NCBI GenBank assembly: GCA_036873755.1
Contig: JAVTVY010017477.1
Span: 1 to 64,000 of the forward strand
From: Hanleya hanleyi
Taxonomy: Eukaryota > Mollusca > Polyplacophora > Lepidopleurida > Hanleyidae
DNA: 64,000 nt
Reading direction: 5' to 3'
Shown here: positions 46,221 through 58,204 of the stretch, one piece after another
How positions within the stretch are numbered: the first letter of the stretch is position 1
Layout of the letters: each line of letters begins with the position of its first letter
Notes under the pieces: model-generated
Told to the model about the DNA's origin: nothing
The model's database searches: none
The model's input: only the letters and a program-made list of their open reading frames with translations
Made by a program: the position numbers and the translations under genes

Positions 46221-47006
46221 AGCTTGTATCACTTTACTCTCCTTGTTTCCCCCGCTGATTCACATCGCCAAGTTCGTGCCTCTTGGCCGTAAGCGGTGCT
46301 TTATCTGGTTACCCAATCGCCGTGCCGTAATAGCTCGGAGATAACCAGATTCCTCATACTAACCACGATTGAATAACTACCTCACGTGATCGAAATTATG
46401 TCATTCCTTCATGGTAATGAGATCACGACTCTCACGTAATGTGGAAGTCATGCCAATATTTTGACAGCGACACACCCTCTTACCGCACCTCTCAAAGGAA
46501 CTTTTCTCCGTCTTTATTACAGTCAACATTCAATTCAAAATCTGAAACAATTGAACGGTGTTTTTACGTTACCATTCTAGGCAGCTTAATTTCCTTATAT
46601 ACTCATGACGATAAAGCGTGGTCTTATCAGTGTGATATTAACAACATTTACAGGGATTTATTTGTTATTTATTTGAAGGTATCAGTGAACAAATGTTTGC
46701 AATCAGTTGACGAACCTTACAAAACAATGGAGGAAGTTATCCAAAAATCTGTTCATTCTTAACTCAAAAATGAACGTAATTAGAGCTGTTTTGCCGTCCG
46801 TTTATTGTTAGTTTTGCCGTTAACGACATATGAACGTTTGAGAAGGGAGACAACTCATATTGCCAAGACTCTTCCGTAAGAGTGATATCCATTGGTCACT
46901 GGTGGTTGGCCTGTGCAGAGCGCCCCCTTACGGCCAAGAGGCGCGAAATATGCGATGTGAATCAGCGGGGGGAACAAGGAGAGTAGGGACGTCAGTGATA
47001 CAAGCT
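46221..47006. mobile_element. Foldback element, about 80-bp inverted ends
   Basis: The left end (AGCTTGTATCAC, CTCTCCTTGTTTCCCCCGCTG, ATTCACATCGC, GCCTCTTGGCCGTAAG) is mirrored at 46924-47006. The 630-bp interior has one 107-codon frame (46439-46762) of no known family. No clear target duplication; the flanking AACAGCATTG occurs on both sides (46198 and 47024) as a direct repeat not adjacent to the ends. Confidence 0.65.
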
Positions 47007-48343
47007 GAATAGTATGAGCGTAACAGCATTGATGCTCATTCAATTTATGTACCAGTGTCGTTCCTGTCCGAAAATTATTTGTATATATTTTTATATTGAT
47101 GGATCTTCATTAAAATACAGCTGTGTTGTCTCATTTCTGCAGATGTCTCAAAAGATCTACTTATACTTTATTTCTCTCAAACGAGGCCTTGACTCGATTA
47201 CTGTCACTGGATATCAGCACATGCATGAATGTATAAACTGAGACACATGATCTCGCTGCATTATTACATTCCAGCTGGATGGGAGGTGAAGCCTGTTCTG
47301 AATTGGTAAACCAAAATCCATCCGTATTCATTTACCCCAAATTCGCTATGGTAAATCCACTAGCAGATTCAGTAGTAGATTACATCCCAAAGCCTATAGG
47401 CTCTAGTTTTAACAGCAATTTTAGACTTAAAAGCAGAAAAAAACCCATCTTTATGTCAACTGAGGCTAAATACTGTGGTATGGATATGTTATTTATCCCA
47501 AGAACTGAGAGGATAGCTAGTGCAATTTATAGAATGTTAACAGGATTTCTCTATGCGGATGCCTGAAGTTAAGTTTTGCCGTCTGAATAATTAGAAGAAA
47601 TAGGATAACATTTGTTGTCCATGCGATATCTCTAGCTTCAAGGTATGGATTGGTACCATACTTTGTGTATACCTTACTCGCAAGAGGAGCCATATTCATT
47701 TTGAGATCAATTTGTCAAAGATCAAGGTCAGTCCCCCAAAACTGAATCCAGTTTAGCTGACTATATGTTAGGTTGGAATATCCAGAGTTGTCTCCCCTAC
47801 ATGTATATGGCATTTGCCTGTGGAGTGATCTCCCATGTATGATACATGTAAGAAACAGCTACATTTAGTTAAACTGTTGTGAAATAAAAACTATACATTT
47901 ACTAATTTAACGGGGAGAGAGGTCTTTTATTCACTCAAGAACAAAGGTTTATTTCATCACTTCACATTTTTCTTCCTTCATGAAAAAGTTTTCTCACCTG
48001 AAAAGAATCTATTTGAAGGACAACTACTATTTTCTTGTGTTTGACTACTGTCGATTTTAGTGTGGGATATGCGAGCTCGCGGCTCTTGTTTCAAGGTCAC
48101 CAAGCTAACAAGAGTTAAGCCCATTTTAGTTTATCGTTCAATATAATATGTGAAGTTACATTCTCAGAAGCACATAATCGTAGACCTTTCTCTGGATTGC
48201 TAGCTACTTATTGGGATCAAGGCCATTAAACAACCTTGAAATACGACCAGTGTAATTCCAGATACATGTAGACGGGCGTATATTGAAGCCCCTTGGGCTC
48301 TTGTTCTATCTGTATTTCTGTATTATGTATTTTGTTTTATTAG

Positions 48344-48424
48344 CTCCTGGCCAAACTTCTGAAGAGCAAACATCCTGAAGATTTACAGGCTGCTAACAGA
48401 TTAATTAAAAACATGGTTAAACAG
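48344..48424 (+). CDS. GGA: GGA exon 6, GAT domain Arf-binding hook
   Basis: 27 codons, phase 0, donor GTGAGG. Encodes LLAKLLKSKHPEDLQAANRL and IKNMVKQ. This helix-loop-helix is the part of GAT that contacts Arf-GTP in GGA structures, and the AN-LIK-MVK stretch is strongly conserved. Confidence 0.93.
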
Positions 48425-48639
48425 GTGAGGAAAATGCCCTATTCATGTCTGTCCAATATCTAAGAAAAGTGGCAGATCCAGATTTGACAGCTTTATACAT
48501 CCCTTGTATCAATAGTACATATCATTGTGCATTAATAACAAGAATTTCTTGTACAAAATTCACCATGGTCCTATCCAAACCTTTCAACAATTGTGTTACT
48601 GATTATATGTAGGTCTGGGCATTTTGAATAAATGTTCGA

Positions 48640-49690
48640 ATAGTTTTTTACCCCTCGTCCATTTTGGCCTCGGGGTATTGTCGTTGCCATGTCTGTCCGT
48701 CCGTCTGTACGTCCGTACGTCCGTCCATCCGTTAACGCATTTTAGGCAAAACCGCTTGAGATACAACCACCAAATTTTCAACACTTATTTATCTAGTGCT
48801 AAGTCAGACGCCTATTGAAAGTGGCTTCCCTTGGCCCATATTTTACAGAGTTCTGCCCCTTTACAGATTTATTAATTTCTATTTCTGTCCTATATGCCTG
48901 AATGTAACCAACTATATCTACAGAACTGTGTTCGGTATAGTTACTATATTTTGGAAACTTATTTATATTGTTGTATTCTACAAGCCAACAAAGGATTACT
49001 CGCCTCGGCTTATGGAGTTATGCCCCTTTCGGATGTAATAATCTCTGATTTTGTTATCTATAGTTGAATATACAAGTTATATCTGCAGATCCGTGTTCGG
49101 TACAGCTTATTCGTCTCGGTTCTTATTTTACAGTAGTGCTAAGTCAGACGCCTATCGAAAGTGGCTCCCCTTGGCCCATACTTTACAGAGTTATGCCCCT
49201 TTACTGATTTATTAATTTCTATTTCTGTCCTATATGCCTGAATGTAACCAACTATATCTGCAGAACTGTGTTCGGTATAGCTACTATATTTTGGAAACTT
49301 ATTTATATTGTTGTATTCTATAAGCCAACAAAGGATAACTCGCTAAGGCTTATGGAGTTATGCCCCTTTCGGATGTAATAATCTCCAATTTTGTTATCTG
49401 TAGCTGAATGTACAAGTTCAATCTGCAGATCCATGTTCCGTACAGCTTATTCGTCTCGGTTCTTATTTTACAGAGTGCTAAGTCAGACGCCTATCGAAAG
49501 TGGCTCCCCTCGACCCATATTCTACAGAGTTATGCCCCTTTACAGATATATAATTTTCTATTTCTGTCCTATATGCCTGAATGTACTACCCGTATATCTT
49601 GATCATCCCACATAGAACTATCTCTTCCCCAATTCACACTACACATGGGTCACAATCACTTGGGGAAAGCCGAGGGGTTTTGATTAGATC
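48640..49690 (+). mobile_element. Tandem-unit element family C (dimeric ~169-bp repeats)
   Basis: Starts near TTTTTACCCCTCG with a short inverted GCCTCGGGG, then GTCCGTCCGTCTGTACGTCC. It carries five half-units beginning at GAGTTATGCCCC-like sequence (48848, 49015, 49188, 49355, 49527; spacing 167, 173, 167, 172) that alternate between two subtypes. It ends near CCGAGGGGTTTTGAT, the inverse of its start. Same plan as the Helentron-like elements, with unrelated sequence. Confidence 0.6.
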
Positions 49691-50191
49691 AATCTCATGT
49701 TAACATTTTGACCAGCATGCCAGGTTTACTATGAATGTGCCCTTGAAAGGCCCCAAGAAATTTGAAATGTTCAAGAATGACACGTAAGAAAAACCTATCA
49801 GTATCAAGCTTCACCAGTTATGAAAAGAAAGTATTTATTTTGCTGTAGATTTGCCTCTTGTCTATATCTGCACTTGTGATTCTTTTCAAATTATGTGTGT
49901 GGATTCCTTGCCACACGATGTCAATTTGAAGCGTTTTTCATCCACATGCACCCATGGTCATGATGGTGGTGCCACCAGGGGACGAAATTAAAATTTGTAT
50001 TCCCGAACAATAAAATTAGAGTGACCCCACATACTCCTTCTAAATTTGGTATGTAAATACCTTGCTACATTACAGGCCAGAATATTTCACGGAACCAATG
50101 GTTCTGGTTCGAGAGAGGACCATCCACACAGATAACTATTATCCAGTACTTGTTCTCTGCTATATTTTCTTGTATACTGATATTCTAACAG
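49691..50191. other. End of GGA intron 6; nothing recognised
   Basis: Non-coding, AT-rich. Confidence 0.6.
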
Positions 50192-50329
50192 GATGCTGAT
50201 AGAATGGAGAAGGCGGCGAGGAGAATAAACGAACTGGAGACAATAAACAACAACGTGAAGGTTTTAGGGGATATGTTAGATCTGTATGATGGTAACACAT
50301 CCTCTTCATCTGATAAAGAAATGATGAAG
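50192..50329 (+). CDS. GGA: GGA exon 7, GAT domain
   Basis: 46 codons, phase 0, acceptor AACAG, donor GTGAGT. Encodes DADRMEKAARRINELETINN, NVKVLGDMLDLYDGN and SSSSDKEMMK. The NNNVK-L--ML segment is the first long helix of the GAT three-helix bundle. Confidence 0.92.
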
Positions 50330-50417
50330 GTGAGTGGCCAGTGTATTACAATGTTTACATATTTACTAACTGATCTAACATGTATTTGTGATTATGTAGA
50401 ACTTTAGGAGGATGATA

Positions 50418-51079
50418 GGTACCAGACCACTATTAAAAATAGTGCCGATCCGTTAACCCCTTTAGGCAACCTCTGCCAGAGAGGTGAATTGTTTTCAATA
50501 TTTTTTCCAGTCTCTGTTGCGAGGAATAATTGAAGGCCAGTGGTGGGTGATTGGAGTATGGTATGTGTTTGGTTCCGCTGTGAGTTTGATTTTAACTCAA
50601 GGCCTAATAAGGAGTTGCCAAGAGGGACTATTTGGGTGCCTGTGCACCGCTTTCTGAAAGCAGAGAAAAAAGCCAAAATTATGACGTCATTTGTAGGAGC
50701 GCGCATAACTCAAAATTTCAATGGGCGACCCCCGTCAAGAAGTCTGTCCGGTTGTAGTACTTGAATTAAAGTACTTCTGGCCGAAACATGGAAGCCTAGA
50801 TCAATAAGGATGCCAAGAGGGGACTATTTGGGTGCCTGTGCACCGCTCTGAAAGCAGAGAAAAACGCAAAAATTATGACGTCATTTGTAGGAGCGCGCAT
50901 AACTCAAAATTTCAATGGGCGACCCCCGTCAAGAAGTCTGTCCGGTTGTAGTACTTGAATTAAAGTACTTCTGGCCGAAACATGGAAGTCGAGACTTAAT
51001 TAATTGATCAAGGAGATGCAATTACGTTAACAGTTTTTAACATTGCCGCCAATGTAAATTTTAATAGTGGTCTGGACCC
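50418..51079. mobile_element. TIR element (MITE) copy A, TA-flanked
   Basis: The ends GGTACCAGACCACTATTAAA and TTTTAATAGTGGTCTGGACC are inverted, flanked by TA on both sides. It includes a 200-bp internal tandem duplication relative to copy B (unit with CTATTTGGGTGCCTGTGCACC and ATTATGACGTCATTTG). The TA target fits Tc1/mariner or related transposases. Non-coding, in GGA intron 7. Confidence 0.7.
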
Positions 51080-52374
51080 TAAAAGGGTTGCGTTTTCCGC
51101 TGATGTTGGGATAACTTGGTGTTGGAAAATGGACAATGGATAAGGCAGACCACGCAAAGTTAGGTATTTTTGGTTGAATTATGAAGTGTTTTAGTAAAAT
51201 GTGAGAAAGGCCAGGCAATGTGAGGGCCGAGACGGCGTGTGGCTTTGTCTTTAGAACATTTGACGCTATTTTTGTGTGATTTGGTTACAGATTATTCGCG
51301 GTTGTTTTCTAAATTTTACAGTTGTCTGCTATATATATCGCTCGCTATAATATGCTATTGGGGCATGCTTCAAAGTTATGCCTGGAGAATACCCGTAACT
51401 AATCGAGGAATCGGGGGATTCCTATAGCTGTCCTCTGAAAAGGCCAAAATTATCAGAATATTGGTACATTGGCTGACGGGTAGTGTTCTTTAAACCCCTA
51501 TTCAGCCCCAATTGAAGCGACTCTATTCATCACTGCTTCAATCAGCCACGTAATGTTGAATGATGACAAGCTAGGGACTCCGCTAACAGTGCTCCAGCCG
51601 CTGGACGGAGGCTATATTGTATAGTTTTAACTAGACACACCTCCATTTTTCCATGTTTTGCATGGATTAATGGACATTTGGTCATATTTAGCCGAGCTCG
51701 AGAACACGAGATAATAGCCGAAGTGGTTAGGGATTACTTTAAGTGACTTTTTTCGTGATAATAAAGTGTTTGGCTTGAATAGATACGTTCGTTCTCGGCT
51801 AATGGCGAACAAAAATGGCAGGGGTCAACCTTTATTGGTGTAATTGGTTGGGGGGTGGGGTCAGAATTCGTTGTATAATTGAAACGTGCTGTTCTTCAGC
51901 TGCAACTTCTGTGATTTTATTTGACCAGAAATAGTTTTTCCGTAAAACAGTTCCAAATTTCACAGTTTCACGATTCTGTTTTTATGATAAAACCAAACAT
52001 TAATCTTAAAAATTGATCAAAATAAGCGGTTTTGGGGGTACCATTGTAAAAAAAATCACCATAATTCATGAGAAAGGCTAAAGAGGTCGTTTCAGGTGTT
52101 GAAATGTGGGCAAATGGGAGGAGCATCTTAGTAATTACTATTTGGGGCTCTGGTGATGGCTGCTCAAGTCACACATGATAACATTGTTGACCCATGAATT
52201 TGCCTGAGGAAGTGAAAAAGTGCTGTATTTAGGTTGTGGTACATGAATTCGAAGCCCCATAATTCGTCGACCGCTCAGCGAATCTCACTGAAATTTCTCA
52301 CATTTTCTAGCCAGTCAACAAGGAATACCCATGCGTAGTTTGGACGGGATTGAGCAAGATTACCTACTTTAGTA
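51080..52374. other. GGA intron 7 between the two MITE copies; no gene seen
   Basis: 1.3 kb without a recognised gene or repeat. Confidence 0.55.
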
Positions 52375-55006
52375 GGTACCAGACCATTATTAAAAATAGT
52401 GCCGATCCGTTAACCCCTTTAGGCAACCTCTGCCAGAGAGGTGAATTGTTTTCAATATTTTTTCCAGTCTCTGTTGCGAGGAGTAATTGAAGGCCAGTGG
52501 TGGGTGATTGGAGTATGGTATGTGTTTGGTTCCGCTGTGAGTTTGATTTTAACTCAAGGCCTAATAAGGAGTTGCCAAGAGGGACTATTTGGGTGCCTGT
52601 GCACCGCTTTCTGAAAGCAGAGAAAAAAGCCAAAATTATGACGTCATTTGCGCGCATAACTCAAAATTTCAATGGGCGACCCCCGTCAAGAAATCTGTCC
52701 GGTTGTAGTACTTGAATTAAAATACTTCTGGCCGAAACATGGAAGTCGAGACTTAATTAACTAGAGGTTCCGCTTTGACCCTTGAGTTGCCGCTCCGGCA
52801 TGAAGCCTATGCTGGTTGTTTTTTTGGGCAAAAACATACGTCTCCCCCAACCTCCCACCTTGCCTTGAATGGGCACATAATTTAAGGGAAAGTGCTATAA
52901 AATGAATGTAGCAATAAGTATCTTAAACAAAGCTGCGTATCTAAAAATATTAATTACAAAGACGCGATTTTCATTGTATATACATGTACAAGTAGATGAA
53001 CGGTTGGACGGACATCGGACACAGATGAATGCATGCACACTTACACTAAAACCTGATCAAATGCGGGGGCTATCCCAATGAAGCTTCCATCCAAGTTTGG
53101 TGAAATTCCATCCAATAGTTCTCAAGGTATCTTGCAGACAAAGCCTGTATATACATGTACAAGCAGATGGACGGACGGACGGACACCGGACGAATGCAGG
53201 CACACACACCAAAACCTAGTCAAATGAGAGGGGCTATCCTAATGAAGCTTCCATCCAAGTTTGGTGAAATTCTGTTCAGTAGTTCTCCAGATATCTTGCA
53301 GACAAGCCCTGTATATACATGTACAAGTAGACGGACGGACGGACACCGGACATGGATAAATGCACGCACACACACCAAAACCTAATCAAATGAGGCGGCT
53401 ATCCCACTATAGCTTCTATCCAAGGGGAGTGAGATTCCGTCCAGTAGTTCTCAAGATATCTTGCAGACAAGGCCTGTACATACATGTACAAGTAGACGGA
53501 CGGACGGCCACCGGACATGGATGAATGCACGCACACACACCAAAACCTAATCAAATGAGGGGGCTATCCCACTATAGCTTCTATCCAAGGGGAGTGAGAT
53601 TCCGTCCAGTAGTTCTCCAGATATCTTGCAGACAAGGCCTGTACATACATGTACAAGTAGATGGATGGACAGACGGACACCGGACATGCATGAATGCACG
53701 CACATACACCAAAACCTAATCAAATGAGGGGGCTATCCCAATGAAGCTTCCATCCAAGTTTGGTGAAATTCTGTCCAGTAGTTCTCCTGATATCTTGCAG
53801 ATAAGCCCTGTATATACATGTACAAGTAGATGGACGGACGGACAGACACCGGACATGGACGAATGCACGCACACACACCAAAACATAATCAAATGAGGGG
53901 GGCTATCCCACTGAAGCTTCCATCCAAGTGTGGTGAAATTCCGTTCAGTAGTTCTCAGATATCTTGCAGACAAGGCCTGTATATACATGTACAAGTAGAT
54001 GGACGGACGGACGGACACTGGACACGGATGAACGCATGCACACAAACCAAAACCTAGTCAAATGAGGGGGCTATCCCAATGAAGCTTTCATCCAAGTTTG
54101 GTGAAATTCCATCTAGTAGTTCTCCAGATATCTTGCAGACAAGCCCTGTATATACATGTATAAGTAGATGGACGGACGGACGGACACCGGACACGGATGA
54201 ATGAACCCACATGCACCAAAACCTAATCAAATGAGGGGGCTATCCCAATGAAGCTTCCATCCAAGTTTGGTGAAATTCCATCCAGTAGTTCTCCAGATAT
54301 CTTGCAGACAAGCCCTATATATACATGTAAAAGTAGATGGACGGACGGACGGACACCGGACATGGATGAATGCACGCACACACACCAAAATCTAATCAAA
54401 TGAGGGGCTATCCCACTAAAGCTTCCATCCAAGTGGGGTGAAATTCCGTCCAGTAGTTCTCAAGATATCTTGCAGACAAGGCCTGTATATACATGTACAA
54501 GTAGATGGACGGACGGACGGACACCGGACATGGATGAATGCACGCACACACACCAAAATCTAATCAAATGAGGGGGCTATCCCACTGAAGCTTCCATTCA
54601 AGTGGGGTGAAATTCCGTCCAGTAGTTCTCAAGATATCTTGCAGACAAGGCCTGTATATACATGTACAAGTAGATAGACGGACGGACGGACACCGGACAC
54701 GGATGAATGCACGCATACACCAAAACCTAATCAAATGAGGGGGCTATCCCAATGAAGCTTCCATCCAAGTTTGGTGAAATTCCATCCAGTAGTTCTCAAG
54801 ATATCTTGCAGACAAGGCAAGGGGACGGACAGACATCCATCCAGACATCCAGACATCCAACCAGACAGACAGACAGACAGACAGCACAAACACTAGATGT
54901 CTCCCCCCAACATAGTTGGGGGAGACATAATTAATCGAGGAGATGCAATTACGTTAACAGTTTTTAACATTGCCGCCAATGTAAATTTTAATAGTGGTCT
55001 GGACCC
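52375..55006. mobile_element. TIR element (MITE) copy B, split by a HINE insertion
   Basis: The two parts 52375-52760 and 54931-55006 align with copy A at 50418-51079, without its internal duplication. TA precedes the left end; the right flank reads GATA, so the right TA is not directly adjacent. The interruption is the 2.17-kb element listed next. Confidence 0.75.
52761..54930 (-). mobile_element. Helentron-like non-autonomous element (HINE), copy 3
   Basis: Reverse-complement copy of the family at 2063 and 15043: CTAG end at 52761, hairpin TGCCGCTCCGGCA, about eleven tandem units near 165 bp, microsatellite, and the GGGGAGACATAA end at 54930. It lies inside MITE copy B. The intact paralogue at 50991-51010 (CTTAATTAATTGATCAAGG) gives the pre-insertion sequence, with no target duplication added. 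Confidence 0.8.
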
Positions 55007-55360
55007 GATACATTGTGTGTATATGGACATTTCACATTTGATGTCCAGTTTCCCTGAACACTGCCAAGCTCATTTGCACAGTTGTTGGCTTATACATGTC
55101 CTGAGTCTGTATGAAAATACATTGTACATGTTGTAAATTTAGCACATTAAATATTTTCCATGTAAAATGTAGTTAATTGTGTTCAAAAATCAGAATTATA
55201 GCAATTGGCACTTTGAACAAAGAAGTACATTGTCAAAACTTTGTCTTGATTTATATGATGAATACATCTTGAATTGAGATTTATGTGTATGCACATTCTT
55301 CATCAAACCTTTAACATTAACAATTTATATGTACATGAATTACGTTCCATTCTGCTACAG
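55007..55360. other. End of GGA intron 7
   Basis: AT-rich, no features seen. Confidence 0.6.
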
Positions 55361-55442
55361 GAACTTTATGAGACACTGGAGAAACGCCGACCTAATTTAT
55401 TCCGATTTGCTAGCGATGCTGAGGAGAAAGATGGAGTACTTA
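55361..55442 (+). CDS. GGA: GGA exon 8, GAT domain
   Basis: 82 bp, acceptor CTACAG, donor GTAAGT, leaving in phase 1. Encodes ELYETLEKRRPNLFRFASDA and EEKDGVL, the second helix of the GAT bundle (family pattern EL---CE--R--LF-LAS). Confidence 0.92.
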
Positions 55443-56409
55443 GTAAGTGTTAGGGCTAGGTCAAACAGAACACGGAATTGTGTTGACATCAGTTATGATA
55501 TACATGTAGGCCCTATGACATGAGCAAAATAATTATCTCAGCCACTCATTAATAAATATATGCGAGATAATTGTAGAACGACTGAATACATAAAAAGAAA
55601 AAAAAATTACTGGGACAAGGGTAGTATTGCAACCCATGGTTATCCCCAGCAATGACAATATAACCGTCGTTGTGGAGGTAATGTCGATATATATCAGCCA
55701 ATCAGAAGTTCACCCTAACATGTTCAATGTATGTCTGGGTTAGTGTCTCATCGTATAGGGACCATAAAATAACTGACTCTTAAGCAATACTATGTTGTCT
55801 GGTTGGGGCCTAGATGTAACGTAACTCAAACTATTAGGCCTGGCCATTTGAGAATGTGAGGAGAGCGATAAACAGATCTCCTGACAAATTTTGTAGAGTG
55901 AAATGTTGATTCAGGAGCGTGAATGAACTCTTGCAGAGTATATTCTAAAAGCTGAGGAGAGCATCTTTAGCTCTCCTGAAACCAGGCAAGGTTGAGATGT
56001 ACTTTCATTCTCAAGAGTTGGAATTTTCATCCCTTGATCAAGTTTTCTGGGATTCTTCTTCCCATATAATCTAAATTTTTACTTTAATCAGTATTTTTTT
56101 GTAAAATATCAACGACACTCTGAGAGAACTGTTGCTGGAATGCGTCATGCCTGAAGCTTGTATCGAGCATCTTGATTGGTTAGCCTGCTCATCCCATATA
56201 TATGTGTGGGAGGAATAATCTCTGCATGTTATCTTGCATATGTTTTACAGAGTATTACTATATGGGAATAAACCAGTTTGGAAACATAGGATTCCCACAT
56301 GTCCTCAACTGTGTTAACATGATCTGTCTACACCCATTATATGAACATGTAGCTAATCTGTTATGTGAACATATATCTAATCTATTACATGAACATGTAT
56401 CTATTACAG
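55443..56409. other. GGA intron 8; no gene seen
   Basis: Non-coding. Confidence 0.6.
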
Positions 56410-56502
56410 CTGAGATTTTGAAAGCCAATGATAACGTGATGAGAGTAATGGGTCAGTATAAACGTGTAGTAGAGGGAAACACAGATGAAGAGAGAAAGAA
56501 TG
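56410..56502 (+). CDS. GGA: GGA exon 9, GAT domain end
   Basis: 93 bp, phase 1 to 1, acceptor TTACAG, donor GTGAGT. Encodes EILKANDNVMRVMGQYKRVV and EGNTDEERKN, the third GAT helix. In GGAs this bundle binds ubiquitin and rabaptin-5. Confidence 0.92.
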
Positions 56503-57813
56503 GTGAGTAATGAGTTGACTATATATTTGTTATATTCATTCCATGGAAATAGGCCATATCGTAATCCCAGAAGTATCGCATATTCATGCAAGGCGCGAGA
56601 CTGAAGGGCTGGTTCACGCACATATGTTTTTTTTTCATGAGAGCCAACAATGCCAGGGTATTTTGTCGAAGTGTCGGTTCAACAGTTCAAGAAATTCGTA
56701 CAGTAAAGGTTGTTCGAATAATTTTAGCATTTTTGCGTAAGTAAGCTTCCCAAGATGGTGGCTTTGCTGGCTCTCATGAACCTGCCCCTGAGTCTCGCGC
56801 TTGGCATGATATGCGATAATATTCTATTCTTTTGGGATTAGAATGTGGCTTATACATTTTATTATGGAAATTGTGAAACACTCTTGACTCACTCTTTATA
56901 CTTCTTCTAAAGCACATATACAAAAAACCGCATATCTCCAGCCCTGCCTTCTTGCTTGAATTCTTTCCGCCTCCATGCTCTTTATTCAAAGTAAAATTTT
57001 GCTAATACTACCATGTACCATCACTGTAAATTCAGGGGAAGTACTTACCATTGGTATTTTGTTGAAAACAACTGACAAATATCTATTGAATTGCTAGCCA
57101 CTGATGTTTGTTAAAACATTAATGATTGGTTTGCTCTGTAATCCAAGGTAATCTTCATGACAATACTCTCTTGCCCCGATTACAGCGACCAGTGCATTGA
57201 CATGTGGTCACTGCGTGAGCTCAACTTCGTTCTTCTGGTTTCCCCTATCTCTTTAACCCGGGGCAGCTGTTAACTATTGGTAACTGGTGTAAATATGATA
57301 AGTATGGATCAAACTTCCCTACTATTCCAAGAAAGGACCAGTATTACATTTCTGATAATTTTGACAACTTCAGGTCAAGAATAGTCCAGTTATCTTCGAT
57401 TGAAAATATTTCCTAGGTTAAAGAGACAGCAAAGCACAACAATTAATGAACCAGAACTCATGCAGCTAGCTATGTGTCGGTGCACTGCCGCTACCATCAG
57501 GTTAAGATAAGGATTAACTAGTCTAAGGATTAAGTTGCATTAACTTGAATTAATTAAAAATATTTCCTGGGTTAAGGATATGTGTGCCCCATTAATGAAC
57601 CAGAACTTCAGCTATGCGTCGGTTCACTGGTCACTGCTATCGGTGCATGATATAGTATTGTCTAAGGATTAACTTGAATTATATTGCCAACTCAGGATTT
57701 TTGATCATTTTGTCATGTCTTAAAACTCAAATGGTGCTGGAATAAAAATACTGGTAGTTTCATTACCGAATAGCATGTTAAATGAGAACTGTTGATTCAT
57801 GCATATTCAGTTC
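56503..57813. other. GGA intron 9; no gene seen
   Basis: Contains two weakly similar blocks near 57400 and 57550 (ATTTCC(T/G)GGTTAA, ATTAATGAACCAGAACT, TATG(T/C)GTCGGT-CACTG), a degenerate local duplication. Confidence 0.5.
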
Positions 57814-57950
57814 CTCTAATGTTAACAGGAAAAATATATTTTGATGATTTCAGCTGGTGATGCATTGCTTGACCTTTCCTTTCTCTAATGTTAACAGGAA
57901 AATATATTTTGATGATTTCAGCTGGTGATGCATTGCTTGACCTTTCCTTT
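57814..57950. repeat. Tandem duplication of a splice acceptor (69 + 68 bp)
   Basis: 57814-57882 and 57883-57950 are identical except for one A. Each has the last part of intron 9 (polypyrimidine-poor TTTTGATGATTTCAG) and the first 29 bp of exon 10. Confidence 0.95.
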
Positions 57951-58041
57951 GACCCTTCTTCACCTAGAAAATCTGACCAGTCAGGGCCTAATACAGGTGA
58001 TGCTAGTAGTGCTATACTTACAGAGCAGTTATCTGCTATGG
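57922..58041 (+). CDS. GGA: GGA exon 10, start of hinge
   Basis: 120 bp from the second (downstream) acceptor, phase 1 to 1, donor GTAGGT. Encodes AGDALLDLSFDPSSPRKSDQ and SGPNTGDASSAILTEQLSAM. LLDLS resembles a clathrin-box core, as expected for the hinge. The upstream duplicate acceptor at 57853 would instead give nine exon codons, a Leu and then TAA. It is the last GGA exon I can place. Confidence 0.88.
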
Positions 58042-58204
58042 GTAGGTTATGTCACTGCTTTCTGCAACATGCATGTTTTATTTCTCAGGACTTCATAATC
58101 TATTATTTGGGTACTTTATTTGAGATCATTCTTCATGGGTATAATAATGCCTAGCATATAAAGAGGTTTAGGGTATTCAAACTACATGTAATTACAGAAA
58201 TCAT

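Larger units (their letters stand above)
41346..48343. other. GGA intron 5 with several repeats; no gene
   Basis: 7 kb. Contains the repeats listed separately at 42199, 44205, 44850 and 46221. Frames at 45678-45896 and 47279-47566 are open but match nothing I recognise. Confidence 0.55.
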
